A stretch of DNA of 64,000 nucleotides, from positions 37,565-101,564 of the IMG/VR virus record IMGVR_UViG_3300028384_001071; one strand, written 5' to 3'. The stretch is from a virus. Positions 56,919-63,864 of the stretch are shown in pieces (the first letter of the stretch is position 1; the number at the start of each line of letters is the position of its first letter). The notes under the pieces are model-generated. The model saw only the letters and a program-made list of their open reading frames with translations, had not been told where the DNA came from and searched no databases. The translations under genes were made by a program, and so were the position numbers.

Positions 56919-57176
56919 ATGGACGACGTGTGCCGAACCTGCAATGATGAAGGGAGACCTCGAGGGTGTCCCCGATGCTTCAAGGTTAAGAAGAAACGTC
57001 GTCGATACTTCCCTCCTAAGTCAAAACTTACAGAAGAGCAAAAGCATCAACTGAAAGTGCAAGAGATACGACGATTATGGAGAGAAGCTAACATGGAGGA
57101 GTGGCGAGGTAATCGCCGCAAGTACATGGAGCTAATCAAAGTAATCAAGCGTAAAGAGAATCTACTTCACAGGTAG
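56919..57176 (+). CDS. Small zinc-knuckle basic protein
   Basis: 85 residues with CRTCNDEGRPRGCPRC at residues 5-20 (CxxC...CxxC), then a very basic helical tail (KVKKKRRRY, RLWREANMEEWRGNRRKY). Likely binds nucleic acid. AGGAG lies 7 bases before the ATG. Confidence 0.65.
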   Translation: MDDVCRTCNDEGRPRGCPRCFKVKKKRRRYFPPKSKLTEEQKHQLKVQEIRRLWREANMEEWRGNRRKYMELIKVIKRKENLLHR

Positions 57177-57231
57177 TCATGAACCGCGAACGCGGAAGGG
57201 ACAAACATCATCCAAATTCAAGAACGGACTC

Positions 57232-57711
57232 ATGAAAACCATCTTCACAACCGGACAAGTGGCAAAGATCTGTAAAGTCGCACCTCGAACCGTCAGCAAG
57301 TGGTTCGACTCAGGACGTCTCAAGGGTTATCGAATCCCCGGATCGCAAGACAGACGCATACCCCGCGAACATCTCATTAAGTTCCTCAACTCACATGGAA
57401 TGCCTCTCGGCGAACTCGCAGCCGAAGTGGTAATCTTCACATCTGACGCCTCACTCAAGCAGGCAGCACAACACATCAACCCTGATGTCGTAGTGACTTC
57501 GAGTTCATTCGAAGTCGGTGCACTAATCAACACAATCAAGACGCTCATCATTGACATGGACGAGGCCGACGCCTCGGACATTGTCACCCAAGTCGAAACC
57601 GAAGACATCGAACTGGTAGCGCTGGCAAGTCCAGAAACCAGTACAGGGGCCATTACGCGAATCATTCGCAAACCATTCACCGTGGAGAGTCTGACAGATT
57701 GTATAACCTAG
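57232..57711 (+). CDS. HTH (MerR/BldC-like) plus receiver-like regulator
   Basis: 159 residues. Residues 1-55 read TTGQVAKICKVAPRTVSKWF, GYRIPGSQDRRIPREHL and NSHGMPLG, a winged-helix start that, from memory, is typical of regulator proteins in Planctomycetes and some other phyla. The second half (VVIFTSDASLKQA, VVVTSSSFEVGALINT) is alpha/beta, like a degenerate response-regulator receiver. It is the best host clue in the window. Role: transcription control. Confidence 0.7.
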   Translation: MKTIFTTGQVAKICKVAPRTVSKWFDSGRLKGYRIPGSQDRRIPREHLIKFLNSHGMPLGELAAEVVIFTSDASLKQAAQHINPDVVVTSSSFEVGALINTIKTLIIDMDEADASDIVTQVETEDIELVALASPETSTGAITRIIRKPFTVESLTDCIT

Positions 57712-57929
57712 TCGATGAGACTATCACAATAGCTGGCAAGACGGAAGCCATCAATGATTACGTCGTATGGTGGAGTATGCCATACTTGGGCCTGTTTGAA
57801 CACAAAGCCGACGCCATCGAGGCGTGGGATGCGATGAACGAAACAGGAGAACTACCACCCGCAGCACAAGTCATCGGACCCGTCTGCGTAGCTGTAGGAG
57901 AGACTTTGTACGAGCCGGTCACCCGATGA
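57699..57929 (+). CDS. Hypothetical protein, TTG start
   Basis: 76 residues from a TTG overlapping the regulator stop; no ATG is available before residue 27. YVVWWSMPYLGLFEHKADAI and LPPAAQVIGPVCVAVGETLY look like a small compact domain. Overlaps the PhoH start (ATGA). Confidence 0.55.
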   Translation: MYNLVDETITIAGKTEAINDYVVWWSMPYLGLFEHKADAIEAWDAMNETGELPPAAQVIGPVCVAVGETLYEPVTR

Positions 57930-58582
57930 GTCATACCGACAGAACAGTAACTCCTCGTAAGCATCACAAAGTGGGCCTCCGAGGTGATGGTCAAATCCAA
58001 TTCGTACGATGTGTTCGTAACACAGATGTGACCATTGCCTATGGACCTGCGGGTTCTGGTAAGACCTTCCTTGCAGTAGCGTGTGCTTTGGAAGCATTGC
58101 TCAAGCAGCAAGTAAGCAGAATAGTCCTGACTCGACCCGCAGTCGAAGCAGGTGAGAAGCTGGGATATCTCCCCGGTGACTTTGAGACAAAGGTACAACC
58201 ATACCTGCAACCTCTACTCGATGCACTTCACCACCTACATCCGGACGCTAGTGGGATGCGGGAAGCCGGAGTCATTGAAGTATCGCCACTGGCGTACATG
58301 AGGGGTAGGACATTCAACGACACCTTCATGGTGTTGGATGAAGCACAGAACACTACTCCTGTACAAATGCAGATGTACCTGACCCGTATGGGTAATGGTT
58401 CGAAGAACGTTGTCGTAGGTGACCCATCTCAAGTGGATATCGATGGCAGTAACGGCTTAACTGATGCGATCAATCGCTTCGAGGAAGCCAAGCACATTCA
58501 AACAACTCAACTCAGAATTGCTGACATCCAGCGACACCCAGCCGTCGAAGAGATAGTGAGAAGATATGCAGAAATCGATTGA
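57926..58582 (+). CDS. phoH: PhoH-like ATPase
   Basis: 218 residues. Walker A AYGPAGSGKTFLA (38-50), Walker B FMVLDEAQNTTP near 133-144, and VVGDPSQVDI near 160. IVLTRPAVEAGEKLG is a family signature. PhoH proteins are P-loop ATPases linked to RNA helicase activity and are common in phages of marine and aquatic hosts. Start at ATG 57926 by ATGA overlap. Confidence 0.88.
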   Translation: MSHTDRTVTPRKHHKVGLRGDGQIQFVRCVRNTDVTIAYGPAGSGKTFLAVACALEALLKQQVSRIVLTRPAVEAGEKLGYLPGDFETKVQPYLQPLLDALHHLHPDASGMREAGVIEVSPLAYMRGRTFNDTFMVLDEAQNTTPVQMQMYLTRMGNGSKNVVVGDPSQVDIDGSNGLTDAINRFEEAKHIQTTQLRIADIQRHPAVEEIVRRYAEID

Positions 58583-58985
58583 GTGTATCGACGCAGTCTT
58601 GAAGCTAGCACATCTGATCCGAAAACGAATGGGTAGGGACTACACACGTTATCAAGCGTTGAAGTTCCTACAACATTACACAGATGTGACACAACGCCGA
58701 CTGGCGGCTCATCTAGACCAAAATGAGAGTAGTGTAAGCACTCTCATAGGGCGGATGGCATCTGACGGCTTGGTTCAACGTAAAGGCGATACGAAAGATC
58801 GCCGACGTTGGCTAGTGATCATGACTACTAGAGGTACGGAAGCATTGCATGACTTGACCTCATCTTACATGAAGCACGCAGACGACATCCTTCACGGTAA
58901 GCCCGAATACTTCACATCCACATTAACCAAGATGCTGAAAGACGTCCATGCCAGTAGCACACATAATCAGAGGGATGCCGGGTAG
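58566..58985 (+). CDS. MarR-like winged-helix regulator
   Basis: 139 residues. VTQRRLAAHLDQNESSVSTL then IGRMASDGLVQRKGDTKDR and the RRWLVIMTTRGTEAL wing follow the MarR pattern. The HTH begins near residue 42. It may repress phage genes or host targets. Starts 17 bases before the PhoH stop. Confidence 0.78.
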   Translation: MQKSIECIDAVLKLAHLIRKRMGRDYTRYQALKFLQHYTDVTQRRLAAHLDQNESSVSTLIGRMASDGLVQRKGDTKDRRRWLVIMTTRGTEALHDLTSSYMKHADDILHGKPEYFTSTLTKMLKDVHASSTHNQRDAG

Positions 58986-59385
58986 CGGGAAGACCGCGTT
59001 GGCCAAATCTCTTAATTGTAATGAAGTGTCAGCCGACGACTTCTTCACCGATGAAGATGGTACCTATAAATTCGATCCTAGTAAGATCGGCGAAGCACAT
59101 CAGTGGTGCTTCGGTCATTTCATAGACTATCTTAGTTTGGGATTGGACATCTCGGTTCATAACACTTTCACCGCTCTGTGGGAATTCGAGAACTACATCA
59201 AGGTCGCGAAGTTGGCAGGATACACTGTCGAAGTTCATGAGATGATCATCGACAATCCTGAACAGATACGGAAATGTACTTCTCGCAATATCCACGGCGT
59301 GCCGCTTGAGATCATGTTGAGAATGTGGCATGACTTCGTACCGTACAACGGCCCTGAGACAACAACACATCATGGGATCACATAA
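58948..59385 (+). CDS. P-loop kinase (polynucleotide kinase/AAA_33-like)
   Basis: 145 residues. P-loop RGMPGSGKTALAKS near residues 8-21, VSADDFF near 28, and the lid with RKCTSRNIHGVPLEI. These fit the AAA_33/NEDD4BP2L group of small nucleic-acid or metabolite kinases. It ends at the first base of the DNA ligase gene. An end-repair pair (kinase plus ligase) is an attractive inference. Confidence 0.7.
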   Translation: MPVAHIIRGMPGSGKTALAKSLNCNEVSADDFFTDEDGTYKFDPSKIGEAHQWCFGHFIDYLSLGLDISVHNTFTALWEFENYIKVAKLAGYTVEVHEMIIDNPEQIRKCTSRNIHGVPLEIMLRMWHDFVPYNGPETTTHHGIT

Positions 59386-60545
59386 TGCCGAAGCGTGAAT
59401 TCGTACAACTGGCACAGCCATTCAAGGAAGCCAAGCACTTGGCATCCGGAGCCTACTTCAGTGAGAAGCTGGACGGGTTCCGGGCATTCTGGGATGGCGG
59501 TGTCAGCCGAGGTCAGAACAAGAACTCAATACCGTGGGCCAACCTCGACAAGGACGCCCGATTCACGGAAGCCCAGATAGCAACCGGTCTCTGGACTCGA
59601 TACGGTAACGTGATTCACGCACCAGACTTCTGGCTCGATCGTCTGCCCAACTTCATGTTGGACGGTGAACTGTGGATGGGTCGAGGCACATTCCAGACCT
59701 TACGTAGTAAGGCATCCAAACTACCTGCCAAGCGGGTAGACAATGATTGGGAGTCAATCCAATACTGCGTCTTCGACATGCCAAACGTGGACAACGTGTT
59801 CACCCCCGGCAGAATCAATGGAACCAACTTCAAGAAGGAGATGGACACTTCAATGGCTGACTGGTGCCGTAATCAGCAGTCAGCCTTGATGGTCCCCAGA
59901 ACCAAGGTGTTTCAGAGTGTGTTAGCTTTCCTAAAGAAGCATCTCAAAGAATGCAACACACTCAAACGACACCCACACGAACAGTTACCATTTGGCACCG
60001 AGTCGGCTCTCAACATACTCTATGAACAGCTTGACAACGTGACATCTGAAGGTGGCGAAGGTCTTATGCTGCGACGTCCACAGTCAATATGGATGCCGTA
60101 TCGTACAGACAACCTCGCCAAGCTGAAGAAGCTTGATGATTCGGAAGCTACTGTTGTAGACTTCGTTACAGGCCGCCGTACTGATAAGGGTAGCAAGCTA
60201 CTCGGATTGATGGGTGCCTTGGTCGTTGACTGGAACGGTAAGAGATTCGAACTGTCAGGCTTCACTGATGAAGAGCGAGTTCTCGTCCACGATGAGGGCG
60301 AGGCGTCCGTTCATATCAGCACGTTACGTGGTGATGATCTGAAGGACATGCTTGTTGAGCCGAGAGCTTTCGAGTGGGCACAAAATCACCCTTCACCAGA
60401 AAGCGGACCGGGGCAGCGAGTGCCAGATGACATCTCTGCACGGCACTTCAAACGTGGTGATTCAGTGACGTTCCGTTATCGGGAATTGACCGACGACGGA
60501 GTTCCTAAAGAAGCCCGATACTGGAGAAGGCACGAAGCACTCTAG
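59385..60545 (+). CDS. ATP-dependent DNA ligase
   Basis: 386 residues. Nucleotidyltransferase motif I EKLDGFR (Lys28), motif III FMLDGELWMG near 86-95, motif IV GGEGLMLRR near 222, and motif V LAKLKKLD near 242. The C-terminal OB-fold-like part ends with HFKRGDSVTFRYREL. It joins nicks in phage DNA. RNA ligase activity cannot be excluded from sequence, but motif spacing is DNA-ligase-like. Confidence 0.9.
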   Translation: MPKREFVQLAQPFKEAKHLASGAYFSEKLDGFRAFWDGGVSRGQNKNSIPWANLDKDARFTEAQIATGLWTRYGNVIHAPDFWLDRLPNFMLDGELWMGRGTFQTLRSKASKLPAKRVDNDWESIQYCVFDMPNVDNVFTPGRINGTNFKKEMDTSMADWCRNQQSALMVPRTKVFQSVLAFLKKHLKECNTLKRHPHEQLPFGTESALNILYEQLDNVTSEGGEGLMLRRPQSIWMPYRTDNLAKLKKLDDSEATVVDFVTGRRTDKGSKLLGLMGALVVDWNGKRFELSGFTDEERVLVHDEGEASVHISTLRGDDLKDMLVEPRAFEWAQNHPSPESGPGQRVPDDISARHFKRGDSVTFRYRELTDDGVPKEARYWRRHEAL

Positions 60546-60578
60546 TGGAGGGCCAAGAGACTAAAATAGGAGGTAGTC

Positions 60579-61154
60579 TTGGAGCAAGTAGATGAGAATG
60601 TCCTTGAAATCATCGGCAAACCTAATGCCGAACAATGCGTAGGTTTCGGGACGGTCAAATTCTACGCAAATGAACCGAACAAGCAGTTCGGATTTATCTC
60701 ATCGGAACATGGAGATATCTATATCCACGGTAGCCGGTGTTATAGACTGGCCGATGTGGGGAAGGATCTCCCACGACTTGGTGAGCCAGAGAGAATAGCA
60801 GAAGGATCTTTGCTCGATCCACCGAAACGTAAGAACAGTGTATTGTTCGTAGCCGAGTCCGATAACCGAGGCGGGTTACGAGCCGTACGTTGGGTGAAGT
60901 GGTCAGATGCAATTCTGCAAGCCGTCCTTGATGAGATCTGCGATCGTCCGAAATACCAACTGGTAGAACGCAAAGGCCCGGCGGGTCAATTGCAATTCGG
61001 AAGTATGTCAGTTCTCTGGGAGGGTACAGATCTGGAACAAGTACGACGTCGATTTCCGAAGCGTCGCATTGTTCTACACGACACGGATGAAGGGGCGTTG
61101 TACTTCACGACGTTCCAGGACGACGAATGGATTCCTTGTGGAGACCCACGATAA
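60579..61154 (+). CDS. Cold-shock-like domain protein, TTG start
   Basis: 191 residues from a TTG with AGGAGG 5 bases upstream. Residues 22-60 resemble a cold-shock domain: FGTVKFYANEPNKQFGFISS and GDIYIHGSRC (RNP-like F-G-F-I and D-I-Y-I-H). Cold-shock domains bind single-stranded RNA or DNA. The rest is unassigned, with a second beta-rich region (FGSMSVLWEGTDL). Another part of the phage RNA-binding set. Confidence 0.65.
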   Translation: MEQVDENVLEIIGKPNAEQCVGFGTVKFYANEPNKQFGFISSEHGDIYIHGSRCYRLADVGKDLPRLGEPERIAEGSLLDPPKRKNSVLFVAESDNRGGLRAVRWVKWSDAILQAVLDEICDRPKYQLVERKGPAGQLQFGSMSVLWEGTDLEQVRRRFPKRRIVLHDTDEGALYFTTFQDDEWIPCGDPR

Positions 61155-61330
61155 TGTTTGGACTCGGACCTGCCGAGATGGCCATCATAGGCATCATCGG
61201 TGTGCTTCTGTTTGGTAACAAACTCCCTGCAATGGCTAAGAACCTCGGTTCAGCCATCCCTTCATTCAAGAAGGGTCTTCAAGGTATCGAGGACGAAGTG
61301 TCCGACATCAAGAAGCAGGTTACTGCATAG
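61154..61330 (+). CDS. tatA: TatA twin-arginine translocase subunit
   Basis: 58 residues, the size of a minimal TatA. The ATG overlaps the upstream stop (TAATG). FGLGPAEMAIIGIIGVLLFG gives the short N-terminal membrane span, then NKLPAMAKNLGSAIPSFKK is the amphipathic helix. All marks of TatA are present (G-P/A-E-x, F-G hinge, L-P). No TatB or TatC. It may help export a folded phage protein through the host TatC, or alter host secretion. Confidence 0.9.
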   Translation: MFGLGPAEMAIIGIIGVLLFGNKLPAMAKNLGSAIPSFKKGLQGIEDEVSDIKKQVTA

Positions 61331-61336
61331 AACGGT

Positions 61337-61387
61337 GCCCAAGAGCAGGTCGGCTGCGTCTGACGGGTTCGACTCCCGTCTTGGGTA
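61337..61387 (+). ncRNA. Truncated tRNA-like RNA lacking the anticodon arm
   Basis: Acceptor GCCCAAG/CTTGGGT (one G-T) with A73, D-like arm GCAG GTCGG CTGC, a 5-base link and T arm ACGGG TTCGACT CCCGT, all in 51 bases. It begins 7 bases after the TatA stop. Same pattern as the element at 54146. It could be a processing signal for RNase P and RNase Z between genes, or a relic. Confidence 0.55.
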
Positions 61388-61480
61388 ATATGGAACACTG
61401 AAACCCGGAGAGATCGGTATTGAGTTGATACCGGGTAACTCTTGGTTCGACCTCAACGAATTGTATAAAGAAGGATAGCC
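61388..61480 (+). other. 93-base gap with further T-loop-like pieces
   Basis: Hairpin CGGTAT TGAGTTG ATACCG (inside ACC/GGT) near 61414-61437, then TTGG TTCGACC TCAA at 61443-61457. I cannot build a full tRNA from them. AAGGA at 61471-61475 is the ribosome site of the ThyX gene. Confidence 0.4.
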
Positions 61481-62326
61481 ATCGACTTCAAAGTTCGAAT
61501 CTTGGCAGATTCAACCAATCGGATTAATCGCCGAGTAACCACAGTAGAACTCACGTACCCTCGTAAGGTACATGCAGAGTTCATGACCCATAGGATGTTC
61601 GCAAGAAACACGGCATCGAGCCGAGCGATCCCTATTGGTAAGATGCGTCGTCGCATTCGGGAAAGCCCTGTGATCCCCATCAAGTGGGGTAAGAATCAGA
61701 AGGGAATGCAAGGTGGCGACGAACTCGTAGGCTGGCGGCGATGGGCTGCTCAGAAGGTAGTTCAAACCGGCCTGTACTGCGGTCTGGCCCAATCATGGGC
61801 ATTGGACAAGCTCGGATGTCACAAGCAGATCGCCAACCGTTACACTGAGCCGTGGATGTGGATCACCGCAATCGCGACAGGTAACGGGACGGCATTCGAG
61901 AACTTCTTCAAGCTACGATGTCACCCTGATGCCGAGCCGCATATCGCTAAGATCGCATACATGCTGCGTGACGAGTATGATGCGAGCACTCCAAACCCAC
62001 TAGCGTGGGGCGAGTGGCATCTACCCTTAACAGGGTTTGAGGGTGACGAACTACTGACACAATCAGATCTGGTGAAGGTATGCGTAGGACGCTGTGCCCG
62101 GATCAGTTACCTGACACACGACGGTCGTCGTGATGTCAGCAAAGACATTGGCCTTCATGACCGATTGGTCAAGAGTGGTCATTGGAGTCCGTTTGAGCAT
62201 GCCGCTCAGGCGATGGAAATATCCACCACTGGAGGTTGCCTTGGTCCAACTTGGCACATGTATCGAAAGGAATTCAAACATGAAGTCTGCAAGGAAGCAC
62301 CTCGCGTGGTGGGAACAGGAAGCTAG
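61481..62326 (+). CDS. thyX: Flavin-dependent thymidylate synthase ThyX, ATC start
   Basis: About 281 residues if read from the ATC at 61481, which lies 5 bases after AAGGA and restores an N-terminus like other phage ThyX proteins (DFKVRILADS). TTG 61502 is the first standard start but lacks a ribosome site and cuts off these residues. Family marks: ELTYPRKVHAEFMTHRMFAR, NTASSRAIPIGKM and HWSPFEHAAQA. ThyX makes dTMP from dUMP with FAD and folate. It needs the dUMP from dCMP deaminase and dUTPase, also present. Confidence 0.87.
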   Translation: MDFKVRILADSTNRINRRVTTVELTYPRKVHAEFMTHRMFARNTASSRAIPIGKMRRRIRESPVIPIKWGKNQKGMQGGDELVGWRRWAAQKVVQTGLYCGLAQSWALDKLGCHKQIANRYTEPWMWITAIATGNGTAFENFFKLRCHPDAEPHIAKIAYMLRDEYDASTPNPLAWGEWHLPLTGFEGDELLTQSDLVKVCVGRCARISYLTHDGRRDVSKDIGLHDRLVKSGHWSPFEHAAQAMEISTTGGCLGPTWHMYRKEFKHEVCKEAPRVVGTGS

Positions 62327-62519
62327 GTTCGATGTAGAGCCTACACAAGAACAACTCGACCGGTTCGAATGGGGAGAGGTGGAAGATGATCTTAGATCAG
62401 AGGGGCGACAAGATTCATGCGGTGAGGGGCAAGTTCTCGGTCCACATCGCAACGATCATGGACAACGGGATTCGATTGCAACAAGTCGATCCGACGATGG
62501 CAGCCGTGATTGGCCTTGA
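62280..62519 (+). CDS. Hypothetical protein overlapping ThyX
   Basis: 79 residues from an ATG inside the ThyX gene. The first half (KHLAWWEQEARFDVEPTQEQ, LDRFEWGEVEDDL) is protein-like; the second half shares DNA with the next gene and looks less so. Confidence 0.4.
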   Translation: MKSARKHLAWWEQEARFDVEPTQEQLDRFEWGEVEDDLRSEGRQDSCGEGQVLGPHRNDHGQRDSIATSRSDDGSRDWP

Positions 62520-62574
62520 ATTAGACGAGCGAGGGTTCCCGCTCGTTGAACTGACTCACCCAGAGTCGGTATGA
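62386..62574 (+). CDS. Hypothetical protein
   Basis: 62 residues; ILDQRGDKIHAVRGKFSVHI, MAAVIGLELDERGFPLVELT. Beta-rich small protein. Stop overlaps the next start (ATGA). Unknown. Confidence 0.5.
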   Translation: MILDQRGDKIHAVRGKFSVHIATIMDNGIRLQQVDPTMAAVIGLELDERGFPLVELTHPESV

Positions 62575-63191
62575 ATTCTGGACAGCCCGGTGTGGCTCGC
62601 AGTCTTAACCAGAACTGTGAGACATTGCCGGGCTATTTTCGATGGAAGACTTACATGATCTTCGTACAGACAGACGACGGAATGTTCTGCACCAATCCTA
62701 TCTTCCACGGTAAGAATTGGTACTTACGATGCACGGACGAAGGCTGCGAAGTTCGCATCAAGAAGTACGCGAACACATCACAGTCAGCAGCACGAACACG
62801 AGCCTCACGAGTGCTACGTGAACGTGGATTATCAGTCAAACTAGGAGACTATCTGGACGAGGATACCGTACCAATGCCTCCGAAGTTCGACTCGATGTTA
62901 GAAGTCGTTGGCTTCGAAGTAAGGATTCGCAAACCTACACCTAAACCTGACAAGTTCGACACGCAAGTCAATTCACCTGCACTTGAACATCCATTCTTAG
63001 CTTGGAAGATGGAGTTCTCGCGTGAAGCAATCGAGTCAATTCTCGATAAGTCTAAACGCATGAATCCCATGCTCGTAAAGTTCCTGACAGGAGACGAACT
63101 CGTGAGAGAATCCGACAGGAAGAGTTTGCAACGCAAGTTGCGAAAGATGATCCCGAACCCTCTAACCGAGAGGGTGACACTTGACAGTTGA
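62571..63191 (+). CDS. Hypothetical protein
   Basis: 206 residues from ATG 62571; ATG 62655 (GGAAG upstream) would give 178 and is a serious rival because a hairpin occupies 62584-62634. The middle has MFCTNPIFHGKNWYLRCTD and VRIKKYANTSQSAARTRAS; the end has LEHPFLAWKMEFSREAIES, a Lys/Arg-rich tail. Possibly nucleic-acid-binding. No family recognised. Confidence 0.5.
   Translation: MNSGQPGVARSLNQNCETLPGYFRWKTYMIFVQTDDGMFCTNPIFHGKNWYLRCTDEGCEVRIKKYANTSQSAARTRASRVLRERGLSVKLGDYLDEDTVPMPPKFDSMLEVVGFEVRIRKPTPKPDKFDTQVNSPALEHPFLAWKMEFSREAIESILDKSKRMNPMLVKFLTGDELVRESDRKSLQRKLRKMIPNPLTERVTLDS
62584..62639 (+). other. Structured hairpin with T-run near a start codon
   Basis: AGCCCGG/CCGGGCT (7 bp, 62584-62590 and 62628-62634) encloses CGCAGT/ACTGTG and is followed by ATTTT. 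It could be a terminator or attenuator. If so, the coding start at 62655 is favoured. Confidence 0.45.
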
Positions 63192-63387
63192 CAAGTCATT
63201 GATTTGGCAGATGCGGAATCTACCAAAGGTGGCAAAGGAAGCTGTCAATTATGAAGCTATCATCAAACGTTATCGTGAGGCATGTCGTAGAAAAGACGGA
63301 ACGGCAGGGCGTTTACACTCAAACATGACGGCGATAGTTGAAGAACACGGAGTAAGTAAACCACGGAAGAAGAAAGGCGACAAGTAA
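63181..63387 (+). CDS. Small basic protein, TTG start
   Basis: 68 residues from a TTG with GAGGG 6 bases upstream, inside the previous gene's end. LIWQMRNLPKVAKEAVNYEA then AIIKRYREACRRKDG and a Lys-rich tail. Probably binds nucleic acid. Unknown. Confidence 0.5.
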   Translation: MTVDKSLIWQMRNLPKVAKEAVNYEAIIKRYREACRRKDGTAGRLHSNMTAIVEEHGVSKPRKKKGDK

Positions 63388-63401
63388 CACGAGATGGTAC
63401 A

Positions 63402-63863
63402 TTGAGAGTACAACTGGCAGAAGGGGCGACCGCTCCGACACGAGCCCACGAGTCTGTGGGCTACGACTTCTACAATCTTGAAGATGTTACCCTTCCCGGC
63501 TTCAATGTCAATGAAGGGCCTGCAATCTCAATTGCAAACTTCAAGAAAGAAGACGCTGTCCCTGTGGTAGTAAGAACTGGATGCAATATCATCCTTCCGA
63601 ATGGTCACGTCGGACTACTACGAGATCGTAGTAGTTACGGAGTACGGGGCATCATTGTCACCGCCGGCGTCATTGACCCAGATTACCGAGGCGAAGTCCT
63701 TGTCTGTTTGGCAAACCTGAATTCATTCCCTGTGCAAATTCCAGCGGGAAGCAAGATTGCACAGATGCTGATAATGCCATGTCAGCGTGAGGAAGTTGTC
63801 ATAGTCAAGGAAGTCGGCACCACTGAACGTGGTAGCGGGGGCTTCGGAAGTACGGGAGGCTAA
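63402..63863 (+). CDS. dut: dUTPase
   Basis: 153 residues from a TTG. Trimeric dUTPase motifs: 1, ESVGYDFYN; 2, LLRDRSSYGVRG; 3, AGVIDPDYRGEV; 4, the AQMLIMPC region; 5, RGSGGFGSTG. It turns dUTP into dUMP, keeping uracil out of phage DNA and feeding ThyX. Last full gene of the window. Confidence 0.88.
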   Translation: MRVQLAEGATAPTRAHESVGYDFYNLEDVTLPGFNVNEGPAISIANFKKEDAVPVVVRTGCNIILPNGHVGLLRDRSSYGVRGIIVTAGVIDPDYRGEVLVCLANLNSFPVQIPAGSKIAQMLIMPCQREEVVIVKEVGTTERGSGGFGSTGG

Positions 63864-63864
63864 G

